Source of the DNA: Ktedonobacter sp. SOSP1-85
Lineage (GTDB): Bacteria > Chloroflexota > Ktedonobacteria > Ktedonobacterales > Ktedonobacteraceae
Length of the DNA stretch: 64,000 bases
Direction: 5' to 3'
Assembly: GCF_016587415.1 (NCBI RefSeq)
Contig: NZ_BNJI01000001.1
Location: 2,643,501 to 2,707,500 of the forward strand
Positions 44,431 to 52,793 of this stretch are shown in pieces. Under the pieces are notes generated by a model. That model searched no databases. It had not been told where the DNA came from and saw only the letters and a program-made list of their open reading frames with translations. Within the stretch, counting starts at the first letter, position 1. Each line of letters starts with the position of its first letter. The position numbers and the translations under genes are program-made.

Positions 44431-45924
44431 ATGTCACTCTCATCCTCTATTTCCACCACGTCAGGACAAGACTACAAGAACTTTATCGCGGGCCAATGGC
44501 GCGCTTCACGCGGCGGTGAGACCTTTATCAGCACCAATCCCGCTCGCACCAGCGATATCATTGGCAGCTATCAAAAATCAACCGTTGAAGATCTGGAAGA
44601 CGCCATTGAGGCCGCAACCCAGGCCCAGAAGGGCTGGGCCGCTACGCCCGCACCCGAGCGCGGCGAGGTCCTCTTCCGCCTGGCCCGCCTCTTTGAGCAG
44701 CAGCGCGATGAGCTCGCGACCCTCATGACGCGCGAGATGGGCAAGATTCTCAAAGAGACGCTGGGCGAGGTCCAGGTTTCCATAGATGTTGCCAAATTTA
44801 TCGCCGGCGAGGGGCGCCGCCCCGAGGGCGAGACCATTCCATCGGGTCTCCCTAATAAATTCTGCATGACGGTACGCCATCCGTTAGGTATTGTCGGCAT
44901 CATTACGCCGTGGAACTTCCCCCTGGCTATTCCGGTCTGGAAGACGCTTCCGGCACTCCTGGCAGGCAACGCAGTGGTTCTAAAGCCCGCCAGCGATACG
45001 CCCGCGCTGACCCTCAAACTGGCCGAACTTCTGCAACAGGCAGGCCTGCCCGATGGCGTGCTAAACGTTGTCACTGGCGGCGGTGGCACACTGGGCAATG
45101 CCCTGGCCAGCCATAAACGCGTCAACATGATCTCCCTCACCGGCTCAACCGAGGTTGGTCGACAGGTCTCAGAGATTTGTGGGCGCGATCTGCGCCGCTG
45201 CGCGCTTGAACTGGGAGGAAAAAACGCAGTCATCGTACTTGAGGATGCCGACCTGGACCTGGCCGCCACTAGCGTGGCCATGGGTGCCTTTGGCACCACA
45301 GGACAACGCTGCACAGCCACCAGCCGCGTAATTGTCCAGCGCTCAGTCCAACAAGCCTTCACCGAGCGCCTCGCCGCGGCAGCAGAACGCCTGCACATTG
45401 GTGATGGCCTGGATAGCCAGGTCGAGATGGGTCCCCTGGTCAACACCGGGCGCGTGCCCGCGGTCCATGCCTACACGGAAATTGGTCAGCAGGAGGGCGC
45501 GAAGCTCGTCTATGGCGGCACGCCACTGACTGAGGACGCCTACCAGGAAGGGGCCTTCTACAAGCCCACAATCTTCAACGAGGTAAGTCCAGAGATGCGC
45601 ATCGCACGCGAAGAGGTCTTTGGTCCCTTCGTCGCGGTCATGCCCGTCGCAGGCTACGAAGAGGCCATTGCCGTGGCCAACGGCACAGAGTACGGCCTCT
45701 CGACCGCCATCTTTACCGAGAACTCGCGCCTGACCTTCCGCGCCATCCGTGATATCGAAGCCGGGCTGGTCTACATCAACGCGGGCACCACAGGCTCCGA
45801 AATTCACCTGCCCTTCGGCGGCATGAAGAGTAGCGGTAATGGCCACCGCGAGCTGGGTTCCTATGCCGTAGAGGAGTTTAGCGAGACCAAGAGCGTCTTC
45901 GTCTCCTATCCTCCCGCAAAGTGA
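44431..45924 (+). CDS. NAD(P)-dependent aldehyde dehydrogenase
   Basis: 497-aa ALDH-superfamily enzyme. NAD-site TPWNFPLAIPVWKTLPAL, glycine turn LTGSTEVGRQ, general base in LELGGKNAVIV, catalytic Cys in GQRCTATSRVIV, and C-terminal HLPFGGMKSSGNGHRE. The closest matching groups are alpha-ketoglutarate-semialdehyde and succinate-semialdehyde dehydrogenases, but the substrate is not fixed by motif. GAGGAG lies 10 nt before the ATG. Single gene. Confidence 0.93.
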   Translation: MSLSSSISTTSGQDYKNFIAGQWRASRGGETFISTNPARTSDIIGSYQKSTVEDLEDAIEAATQAQKGWAATPAPERGEVLFRLARLFEQQRDELATLMTREMGKILKETLGEVQVSIDVAKFIAGEGRRPEGETIPSGLPNKFCMTVRHPLGIVGIITPWNFPLAIPVWKTLPALLAGNAVVLKPASDTPALTLKLAELLQQAGLPDGVLNVVTGGGGTLGNALASHKRVNMISLTGSTEVGRQVSEICGRDLRRCALELGGKNAVIVLEDADLDLAATSVAMGAFGTTGQRCTATSRVIVQRSVQQAFTERLAAAAERLHIGDGLDSQVEMGPLVNTGRVPAVHAYTEIGQQEGAKLVYGGTPLTEDAYQEGAFYKPTIFNEVSPEMRIAREEVFGPFVAVMPVAGYEEAIAVANGTEYGLSTAIFTENSRLTFRAIRDIEAGLVYINAGTTGSEIHLPFGGMKSSGNGHRELGSYAVEEFSETKSVFVSYPPAK

Positions 45925-45954
45925 TGTCATCTTAGCACATGCGATACTTTAATA

Positions 45955-46015
45955 GGGTAAAGAGGGTCTGGTGGCGACGCGGCAGAGCCGCGTCGCCACC
46001 AGACCCTCTTTACCC
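45955..46015. repeat. Long palindrome between convergent genes
   Basis: Perfect 29-bp arms 45955-45983 and 45987-46015, tip GGC-AGA-GCC, between ALDH and DUF4388 stops. Confidence 0.93.
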
Positions 46016-46016
46016 A

Positions 46017-46047
46017 GGCGAGCCACGCAGTGGCGAGAAGTCTTGAG
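46017..46047. repeat. REP-like small hairpin unit
   Basis: GCCAC-GCA-GTGGC then GAGAAGTCTTGAG. Near-identical to 10669-10700. Confidence 0.6.
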
Positions 46048-46049
46048 GG

Positions 46050-47312
46050 CTAAGAGCTGCTTACTAGCGAGAATTGCTCGAACATGGCCTCCCATACCTC
46101 CTGGTTCTCCATGCGCTCGCGGGGATTGGCCACACGCGCATTGATCATCTCGAAGAGGCTACAAAGCAGGTGGTGTAGCAGCATGGAGGCCTGGTTATAG
46201 AAATGCTCGGCCTGCTGCATCTTTCCACTCATCACGTCATAGCAGAGGCGTGTGAAGTCCTCGACATCGATGTGATTCTGCTCCACGCGAAATGCATAGT
46301 TGCCCAGGCGATCTACCTGCTCATTATGCATGAGTTGCAGGAGCGCATTGCTATCCAGGGTGATGCCATTGGCGCGACAGGTCTCGGCCAGGGCATCCAT
46401 GGTCCAGTTGACGAAATCAACCAGGGCTGCGAGCTGTTCCATCGGAGTCTTGCGCTTATCCCACTCTTGCTCCATGCGGCTAAGCAGGTCAAGCAACGCA
46501 AAGTTTTCCAGGCGCAGCTTTTCGGCGGGATCGGGGAGGCGCATCTTGCTGCCATTGGCGCGGGGAGTTGTATCCTGGTAGACAGGTTGCAGAAACTTCT
46601 GCTGCACGAGCTGTCCCAGCTCACGCGCGACCTCCATCTCGGGTCGGCGAATAGCGGTCGCGATGCGGCGTATGCGACGATAGAGATTTACATGCGTGAA
46701 GAGTTCCAGGCTGCGCAGATCGAAGCGAATAGTATAGGGAATTGCGGGGGAGAGTTGTAGCATAGTCCGTATGCCCATGGGGAGAAAGTTGCGCAGTTCC
46801 TGCCACTCATCGCTATAACGCACCATATCCATGGTGACGCGCATCACATCAATATCCAGCGAAGATTCGCCATGCGGCAAAAGCTTTTGCACGTTCTGAC
46901 TGGCAATAAACTCATAGGTACCATCGGTCCAGAGGCTCAATTCGCGCGCGGTCCAAAGGGTCTTCATGCGCAATGCTTCATTCAATTGCTTCTCAGTAAT
47001 AGCACCCATCATCATCAAGCGCTCACCAATGCGTTTGCCAATGGGGTCCTGTAATTGCTGCGCGAAGGCCTGCTCAATCTGGTGATAGGTGGTCATACCT
47101 AACTGCTGCAACACATCGCCAAGTGTGAGTGCACTGGGATCAAACTCACTGCAATTGGCGAGCTTGCCCTCGTTGAAATAGAGAATACCCATCCGGCCCT
47201 GGCTCTGCTTTAAATGAATTGCACCAGTCATGCCACCCAGTTCCACAACCTGTAAAACTTCCACCAGCCCAAAGTCTTTTAATGAACCCGACAGTACCGT
47301 GCCTGTGCTCAT
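46050..47312 (-). CDS. DUF4388-domain protein
   Basis: 420-aa soluble protein. Residues 5-110 match DUF4388 (LSGSLKDFGLVEVLQVVEL, then GRMGILYFNEGKL), a PATAN-type domain common in cyanobacteria, Deltaproteobacteria and Chloroflexota and often linked to gliding or two-component outputs. A helical middle (GERLMMMGAITEKQLNEAL) resembles the N-terminal part of type II secretion ATPases. The C-terminal 200 residues have no clear match. It lacks REC and kinase domains. Biological role is unknown. Confidence 0.82.
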   Translation of the reverse strand: MSTGTVLSGSLKDFGLVEVLQVVELGGMTGAIHLKQSQGRMGILYFNEGKLANCSEFDPSALTLGDVLQQLGMTTYHQIEQAFAQQLQDPIGKRIGERLMMMGAITEKQLNEALRMKTLWTARELSLWTDGTYEFIASQNVQKLLPHGESSLDIDVMRVTMDMVRYSDEWQELRNFLPMGIRTMLQLSPAIPYTIRFDLRSLELFTHVNLYRRIRRIATAIRRPEMEVARELGQLVQQKFLQPVYQDTTPRANGSKMRLPDPAEKLRLENFALLDLLSRMEQEWDKRKTPMEQLAALVDFVNWTMDALAETCRANGITLDSNALLQLMHNEQVDRLGNYAFRVEQNHIDVEDFTRLCYDVMSGKMQQAEHFYNQASMLLHHLLCSLFEMINARVANPRERMENQEVWEAMFEQFSLVSSS

Positions 47313-47375
47313 AATCCCCCCATGCGTCAGGTCGTCGCGAAAACGTTACAACGTCGATGTCATGATACTATTGAT

Positions 47376-47445
47376 CCGAAAACCCTGAGCGCGCCTGTCC
47401 CCGAATGGGGGAAGCGCTAGGCACGCAAGTGACGTTGGGTTTTGG
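47376..47445. repeat. CCGAAAACC repeat, second copy with insertion
   Basis: CCGAAAACC to GGGTTTTGG. It shares CTGAGC, GCTAG and AGTGACGTTGG with 24477-24527, but the hairpin tip carries an extra unit with CCCCGAATGGGG (47399-47410). It lies upstream of the DUF4388 gene, within the 580-bp gap 47313-47892. Confidence 0.65.
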
Positions 47446-47454
47446 AATAAGATC

Positions 47455-47649
47455 TTAATTCTGAAAGTCGTACCAGGCACTCATACAATGGCAATTATAC
47501 GATGCGGTACGAGAGATATCCCTCTCCTGGTCACAGCAGAAAACGCTCAATCCCGAGCAATTATAGCAAGCCCCACATGTTCCAACAAGTAGCCCAGGCA
47601 TACAACTGGTATCCATGTACGCGGTAGAGTAGAACAAGCCATCCCCCAA
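47455..47649 (-). CDS. Possible small Cys-rich peptide
   Basis: 64-codon frame (TTG start) with nine cysteines in its last 48 residues: SCMPG, TCGACYNC, FCCDQ and YNCHCM. That density is far above chance, and the gap has no other gene, but there is no strong ribosome site and no recognised family. It could be a small metal-binding or disulfide-rich peptide, or a chance frame. Confidence 0.3.
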   Translation of the reverse strand: MGDGLFYSTAYMDTSCMPGLLVGTCGACYNCSGLSVFCCDQERDISRTASYNCHCMSAWYDFQN

Positions 47650-47790
47650 CCTGCATCAACCTCGTCACTATTACTCAGCATAACATCGACGCAACATATA
47701 TCTCAGCCTCTGACCCATACTACATCAAAAATCTACATTTTTCAATGTTAAACACGTCCCGGCAAAAGAAGCAGATGCAGAGATAGTACC

Positions 47791-47835
47791 AATGTGTGCT
47801 GGGAAACGGGCAAAAACCGTTTCCCAGCACACATT
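47791..47835. repeat. Palindrome in a divergent region
   Basis: Perfect 19-bp arms 47791-47809 and 47817-47835. It lies between genes that both start here, so it does not terminate a known gene. Confidence 0.85.
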
Positions 47836-47855
47836 CTACCCAAAGGCTTGCCTGG

Positions 47856-47886
47856 CTGACAGGCACAACTCCCTGGATGTTATAAT
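47856..47886 (+). promoter_or_regulatory. Promoter of the SDR-PTPS-GT operon, likely leaderless start
   Basis: CTGACA (47856-47861), 19-bp spacer, TATAAT (47881-47886). The ATG at 47893 sits where transcription should begin, and no ribosome site exists. Confidence 0.55.
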
Positions 47887-47892
47887 GCAGGC

Positions 47893-48609
47893 ATGAGCAT
47901 GAAAGATAAAGTCGCTGTTATAACGGGCGCGGGGCGAGGCGTGGGACGCGCCACCGCGCAGTTGTTTGCACGCGAGGGCGCGAAAGTCGCGCTCTTTGGC
48001 CGTACACGCGAAACAATTGAGTCCTGCGTGCGCGAGATCCAGGAGCAGGGAGGCGAGGCGCTGGCTGTGGCAGGCGATGTCTCACAGGATGAAGATGTCC
48101 ATGCACTCTTCACGACGGTAAGCGAGCGCTTCGGGCGCGTCGATATCCTGGTCAACTGCGCTGGCGTGGTCCTGGTGCGCCCATTTCTCCAGATGGATAG
48201 CGCGACCTGGGATCGCGTGCTGGACGTCAACCTGCGCGGCACCTTCCTCTGTTGCCATGAAGCCTTTCGCCTGATGGCTAGTCAGAAACAGGGAGTCATT
48301 ATCAACATCTCCTCCCTCTCTGGCGTGAAAGGGGTAGAGAAATTCCCCGGCTTGAGCGCATATAACGTCTCTAAATCAGGTGTAGCCAGCTTGACAGAAA
48401 TCCTCGCGGTAGAGGGAAAACCATACAATATTCGCGTCTGTGCCGTCAGCCCGGGCGCCATCGATACCGATATGCTGCGCCAGGCCGCGCCTCACCTGAA
48501 GGCAGGCATGACCCCCGAAGAACTCGCCAAAATCCTCCTCTTCCTGGCGGATGACGAAAGCGGGAGTAAGTTCAACGGGAGCAATATCGAACTCTTTACC
48601 AATGCCTAG
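47893..48609 (+). CDS. Short-chain dehydrogenase/reductase, possible sepiapterin-reductase-like
   Basis: 238-aa classical SDR. Cofactor motif TGAGRGVG, VNCAG at strand 4, INISSLSGV with the catalytic Ser, YNVSKSG with Tyr and Lys, and SPGAIDTDM. The Arg in FGRTRET favours NADPH. It starts an operon: the PTPS gene follows after 21 bp. That pairing suggests reduction of 6-pyruvoyl-tetrahydropterin side chains, as sepiapterin reductase does, but general SDR activity is equally possible from sequence alone. Confidence 0.85.
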   Translation: MSMKDKVAVITGAGRGVGRATAQLFAREGAKVALFGRTRETIESCVREIQEQGGEALAVAGDVSQDEDVHALFTTVSERFGRVDILVNCAGVVLVRPFLQMDSATWDRVLDVNLRGTFLCCHEAFRLMASQKQGVIINISSLSGVKGVEKFPGLSAYNVSKSGVASLTEILAVEGKPYNIRVCAVSPGAIDTDMLRQAAPHLKAGMTPEELAKILLFLADDESGSKFNGSNIELFTNA

Positions 48610-48630
48610 AATCCAAACAAGGAGAAAGAT

Positions 48631-49041
48631 ATGGTATATCTCACAAGGCGGGTGACCTTTAGTGCCGCACACCGCCTGTGGAGCGAATATCTCTCAGAGG
48701 ATGAAAACTACAACGTTTACGATAAATGCGCCAATCCCCATGGACATGGTCATAACTATATCCTGGAAGTGACGGTTCGCGGCGAGCCAGAACCCACGAC
48801 CGGGATGGTTCTCAATTTGACGGATATGAAGCGTATCATCAATGAGCGCGTCGTGGATGGGGTGGATCATAAGCATCTCAATTACGATGTCGCCTGGCTG
48901 GAAGGGGTTATCCCTACCGCCGAGATGCTGGTTATCAAATTCTGGGAGCGCCTGGCGCCGGCCTTCGAGGGACGACTCTACGAGATCACGCTTCACGAAA
49001 CCGAGAACAACTACGCCTCCTATCGAGGGCCAGAGGCATGA
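48631..49041 (+). CDS. 6-pyruvoyl-tetrahydropterin synthase family (PTPS/QueD)
   Basis: 136-aa zinc enzyme that acts on dihydroneopterin triphosphate. Zinc ligands in FSAAHRL and HGHGHNY, catalytic Cys in YDKCANPHG, pterin-binding Glu in LHETENN. TGMVLNLTDMK and DHKHLN resemble eukaryotic-type PTPS more than short QueD. AAGGAG lies 7 nt before the ATG. QueD makes 6-carboxy-tetrahydropterin for queuosine, but no queC, queE or queF is nearby; the neighbours are an SDR and a GT, which fits a biopterin-like route. Confidence 0.88.
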   Translation: MVYLTRRVTFSAAHRLWSEYLSEDENYNVYDKCANPHGHGHNYILEVTVRGEPEPTTGMVLNLTDMKRIINERVVDGVDHKHLNYDVAWLEGVIPTAEMLVIKFWERLAPAFEGRLYEITLHETENNYASYRGPEA

Positions 49042-50168
49042 GAATAGCGCTTATTGCTCCTATCGTCACCCCCATCGCACAACCCTTCCTGGGCGGCTCA
49101 CAGGCCATGGTGGCACAACTCGCCCAGGGACTACAACAGCGTGGACACGAGGTAACACTGTTTGCGCGCCAGGGATCAGCGGTGCCGGGAATTAAGATTG
49201 AAGAGCTTGTTGTCCCTGAAAGCGTTGTTCCGGCACGCTTCTCTGCCCCCTCTCAGGAGCGCCCGGCAGACCCCGGCTTCTTCGCACAAGCCAATATCTT
49301 TCTCGATCTCTTCCTTGAACTGCGCCAGCGTCAACATGAGTTCGATCTCGTTCATGCCCACGCCTTCGACTGGCCAGCCTTTACGCTGAGCGCTCTCCTG
49401 ACAACGACTCCCATGATACACACCATTCACCTGCCCGCCGTCACACCCGAGATCAACGAGGCGCTTCGCCTGTTCCACCAGCAAGGCCACCCCCTGAAGC
49501 TAATCACGGTCTCACAAGCCTGCGCGCGCACTTACAAACCCTACACGCCCTTTGATCATATTATCTACAATGGCCTCGATACCGACGTTATTCATTTCGC
49601 ACCGCATATCGAGCCGGACGCGCCGCTGCTCTTCGCCGGGCGCATCACTCCCGAGAAAGGGGTTGAGGCGGCCCTGGAGATCGCTGAACGCGCGAACGTT
49701 CCTCTGCTCCTAGCAGGCGGCATCTATGACCAGGTTTATTATGAGCAACGCATTTCACCACGACTACAGGAAATGGGAGAGAGAGCACGTTACCTGGGAT
49801 CGCTTGAGCAACATGAGCTCTGGCAACTCATGGGGCAGGTGCGTGGCCTGCTCTTTACCAGCACCTGGGACGAGCCATTCGGCCTGACCATGATTGAGGC
49901 TATGGCGTGTGGGACACCCGTGCTGGCCTTCGAGCGCGGGGCTGCGGCAGAAGTAATCAAGCATGGCGAGACCGGGTACTTAATCAGGCCCGGTGATACA
50001 CTCCAGGCCGCGCACCAGGTGGCAGAACTGGACTCCATACAACGGTCCACCTGCCGTCAACATGTCGAACGCCATTTCTCTTTCACCTCCATGCTTGAGC
50101 AGCACGAACAAGCCTATCAGGCAGCCATGTCGGTAGGGACCAGCTTTAGCGCGTCCAAAGGCGATTAA
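49038..50168 (+). CDS. GT4 glycosyltransferase, possible pterin glycosyltransferase
   Basis: 376-aa GT-B protein. N-terminal GGSQAMVAQLAQGLQQRGHE, middle VSQACARTY, donor site FAGRITPEKGVEAALEIA, and the E-x7-E element EPFGLTMIEAMACGTPV followed by HGETGYLI. ATG overlaps the PTPS stop by 4 bp, so translation is coupled. Cyanobacterial tetrahydrobiopterin glucosyltransferases belong to this fold. The last 12 codons are encoded by the inverted-repeat element at 50132, which replaced the original C-terminus. Confidence 0.85.
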   Translation: MRIALIAPIVTPIAQPFLGGSQAMVAQLAQGLQQRGHEVTLFARQGSAVPGIKIEELVVPESVVPARFSAPSQERPADPGFFAQANIFLDLFLELRQRQHEFDLVHAHAFDWPAFTLSALLTTTPMIHTIHLPAVTPEINEALRLFHQQGHPLKLITVSQACARTYKPYTPFDHIIYNGLDTDVIHFAPHIEPDAPLLFAGRITPEKGVEAALEIAERANVPLLLAGGIYDQVYYEQRISPRLQEMGERARYLGSLEQHELWQLMGQVRGLLFTSTWDEPFGLTMIEAMACGTPVLAFERGAAAEVIKHGETGYLIRPGDTLQAAHQVAELDSIQRSTCRQHVERHFSFTSMLEQHEQAYQAAMSVGTSFSASKGD

Positions 50169-50288
50169 TCACCTGTGGGCGCAGCCCGAAGCGCTCCTTT
50201 ACATCATGTTGTATCTTCACTGGTCAAAAAGCGGCTTGCGCCGACATGCCATAAATGGCATTCGGACGCGCTAAAGCTGGTCCCTACC
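50132..50288. repeat. Foldback element, GTAGGG family, inserted into a gene end
   Basis: Perfect 25-bp terminal inverted repeats 50132-50156 and 50264-50288 beginning GGTAGGGACCAGC. Interior about 107 bp with a small ATGCCA/TGGCAT hairpin and no gene. It provides the stop codon of the GT gene. Confidence 0.85.
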
Positions 50289-50463
50289 AAATTTAGCGCA
50301 TCTGGCGCGATTCCTAATTTCCCAGCTGAGTACTGTAAAATCATACCCGTAAGGCACTGCCACTTGACAAAAGTGGGTAATTTAATTATCACCTAATTAG
50401 GCATTTATACAACTAGCAATTCGCCTACCTGGTCACATATTCAGCGCACGAAGGAGAAGGGCA

Positions 50464-51159
50464 ATGCGAGAAGAAGAAATCGTTCAGCAGCAGCGTGAAC
50501 AGCGCCAGAACGTGCGCCAGGCCGATACAAACTATGGTATGGCACGGATGCGTTATGGCCTGGAGAAGGCCGAACCGCTTATTCGCCTGGGGCGCGCCAT
50601 CGCTGACCCTATGCGCGTGCGCATCCTGGCGCTCTTAGCCCAGCGCTCAATGTATGGGCAGGAACTGGCGGAGCAACTAGACGTCTCGACGCCTACCATC
50701 TCGCATCATATGGCCCTCCTGCGCGGCGCGGGCTTGATCAAGGTGCGCAAGGAGAACAACTATCATCATTACGAACTGGAAACCGAGGGCTTTAAACAGG
50801 CCAGCTCACTTCTCACTCTAGAGCACCTGCGGAGCATTGGTGCAGAACTTCAGTACACAAATGCCCTGGTGAATCCTACGCAGGAAGATGATCGCCAGAT
50901 GGTGGAGTCATCCTTCTTCGAGGGCGAAAGTCTGCTCAGCATTCCACGCGGCACTCAGGGCAGGCGCTACATCATGGAGAAGATCGCTCGTGCCTTTGAG
51001 TGGGGGCGCATCTATGAAGAATCCGAGGTAAACACCATCCTCAAGCCCATTTATACCGACGTGCCACTCATTCGACGCGAGCTGATCAACCAGAAGTTAA
51101 TGATGCGCGAGAGTGGGCGCTACTGGCTGATTCGCCCGCCTCACTCCCAGGAAGCATAA
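50464..51159 (+). CDS. ArsR-type regulator with DUF2087 domain
   Basis: 231-aa protein. Residues about 35-110 form an ArsR winged HTH (ADPMRVRILALLAQRSMYGQ, then VSTPTISHHMALLRGAGLI). The C-terminal part matches DUF2087 (IPRGTQGRRYIMEKIARAFE, then RRELINQKLMMRESGRYW), which is found after ArsR domains in Firmicutes and Chloroflexota. No metal-binding CxC is seen in the HTH. Start codon preceded by GAAGGAGAAGG. The signal and targets are unknown. Confidence 0.9.
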   Translation: MREEEIVQQQREQRQNVRQADTNYGMARMRYGLEKAEPLIRLGRAIADPMRVRILALLAQRSMYGQELAEQLDVSTPTISHHMALLRGAGLIKVRKENNYHHYELETEGFKQASSLLTLEHLRSIGAELQYTNALVNPTQEDDRQMVESSFFEGESLLSIPRGTQGRRYIMEKIARAFEWGRIYEESEVNTILKPIYTDVPLIRRELINQKLMMRESGRYWLIRPPHSQEA

Positions 51160-51161
51160 AA

Positions 51162-51221
51162 GTATTACTATTGAGTGAAGTGAAAGGTCTGCGACCTTTT
51201 CACTTCACTCAATAGTAATAC
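51162..51221. repeat. Long palindrome between convergent genes
   Basis: Arms 51162-51189 (28) and 51193-51221 (29) with a single-base bulge, tip GGTC-TGC-GACC. It lies just past the ArsR stop. Confidence 0.9.
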
Positions 51222-51266
51222 CCCTACTAATGAAAGGACAGCGGTCACCCTTCTCTTTTTATCTTT

Positions 51267-52700
51267 CTAGAATACAGAGAGGTACCTCTGGATCTCCCAG
51301 GGGTGGACCTGCTCACGATACTCGGTCCACTCGATGCCCTTGGCATCCAGGAAGCCTTCATAGATGGCGTCGCCCAGGGTCTCGCGGATCAGTGGGTCCT
51401 CGCGCAGGGCATCCAGGGCCTCGCCAAGGGTCGCGGGCAGCATCGGCGCGCGTGGGCGCAGGCGATCACCCTCGTCATGCAGGAAGAGGTTCTCGTCCAT
51501 AGCAGCTGGCAATGTAAGCTTACGCTGAATGCCGTCCAGGCCAGCGCGCAACATGACAGCCAGCGCAAGATAGGGGTTGCAGCTTGGATCTGTACAGCGC
51601 AACTCAACACGCATCGTGCTCTCGGGATCGCTTCCCAGGCGTGGTACACGGATCAAGGCCTGGCGATTGATGCGCCCCCAGTTGATAACCACCGGGGCCT
51701 CATAGCCGCCGACCAGGCGCTTATAAGAATTGACCAGGGGGGCGAGCAGGGCGCACATAGCGGGCGCATGCGCCAATTGCCCGGCGATAAACCAGCGCCC
51801 CTCCTCAGAGAGCGCATAATCAGCCTGGGGGTTGAGGAAGGCATTGCGACCCGTCGAGCTATTAATCAGTTGCTGGTGGATATGTAAACCCGAGCCATTC
51901 ACACCAAAGAAGGGCTTGGGAAGGAAGGTCGCGTAGAGATTATGTTGAGCCGCGACGGCCTTGAGCACATATTTCGCCGTCATCAAGCCATCGGCGATGC
52001 GCAGTGCGTCGGCGATCTCAAAGTCTAGCTCGTGCTGACCATCGGCAACCTCATGGTGGCTGGCCTCAATATTGATATCCATCTTATGCAGGGAGTAGAC
52101 CATCTGCCGCCGTACAGTCGCTGCTAGATCAGTCGAGAGATCGAAATAGCCACGCCGGTCATGGGGCAGCGGCTTCGGTGTCTCGTCCTCCAGGCTGAGC
52201 AAGAAAAACTCCAGCTCGGGGGCGACTTTATATTGAAAGCCCATCTCGCGCGCCAGGTTCAGAGCCTGCATCAAGGTCGCACGCGGGTCGCCATCAAAAT
52301 GCTCGCCATCAGGCGTGCGTACATCACAGATCACACGTGCAACCACGTCCGCATTCCCAATATCGTCGCTGCGATGGCCCTCCGCCGCATAGGATAGGCG
52401 GACTTTATCAGGAAGGATCGCGAAGGTCGAGAGATCTGGAAATAGGTACATATCGCTTTCAGCGACACGCGCAAAGCCTTCAATTGAGGAGCCGTCAAAC
52501 CATTTGCCGTGCGTGAGGCAGTCATTAAACTGCTCGACAGGGATAGTCACACACTTGGCCATCCCTACCACATCTGTAAATTCCAGGTTGATGAAACGCA
52601 CCCGCTCATGCTCAATACGGGCCATTACCTGGTCATAATATTGTTGATCGTGTCGTTTAGACGTATCCGTCTGCTTCGCGTAACTCTGTTCGTCTGCCAT
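51267..52700 (-). CDS. glnA: Glutamine synthetase, type I fold
   Basis: 477-aa enzyme that makes glutamine from glutamate, ammonia and ATP. N-terminal beta-grasp with KWFDGSSIEGFARV, metal site PELEFFLL, ammonia/glutamate site NGSGLHIHQQL, and ATP-site stretch LVGGYEAPV with INRQALIRVP. A C-terminal Tyr adenylylation motif is not evident. Some GlnA-like paralogues act on polyamines or other amines, and the altered INWGRINR stretch leaves that possible. No GlnR or nif-type context. Confidence 0.88.
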   Translation of the reverse strand: MADEQSYAKQTDTSKRHDQQYYDQVMARIEHERVRFINLEFTDVVGMAKCVTIPVEQFNDCLTHGKWFDGSSIEGFARVAESDMYLFPDLSTFAILPDKVRLSYAAEGHRSDDIGNADVVARVICDVRTPDGEHFDGDPRATLMQALNLAREMGFQYKVAPELEFFLLSLEDETPKPLPHDRRGYFDLSTDLAATVRRQMVYSLHKMDINIEASHHEVADGQHELDFEIADALRIADGLMTAKYVLKAVAAQHNLYATFLPKPFFGVNGSGLHIHQQLINSSTGRNAFLNPQADYALSEEGRWFIAGQLAHAPAMCALLAPLVNSYKRLVGGYEAPVVINWGRINRQALIRVPRLGSDPESTMRVELRCTDPSCNPYLALAVMLRAGLDGIQRKLTLPAAMDENLFLHDEGDRLRPRAPMLPATLGEALDALREDPLIRETLGDAIYEGFLDAKGIEWTEYREQVHPWEIQRYLSVF

Positions 52701-52793
52701 ATCACTGCTCCTCTTTGCAGGTCTCTCTTTTTAGTCTACTCTGACCAGGCTAATCTGGATCGCTACCCGGTACGGGAGTGTACATATCTTCTT

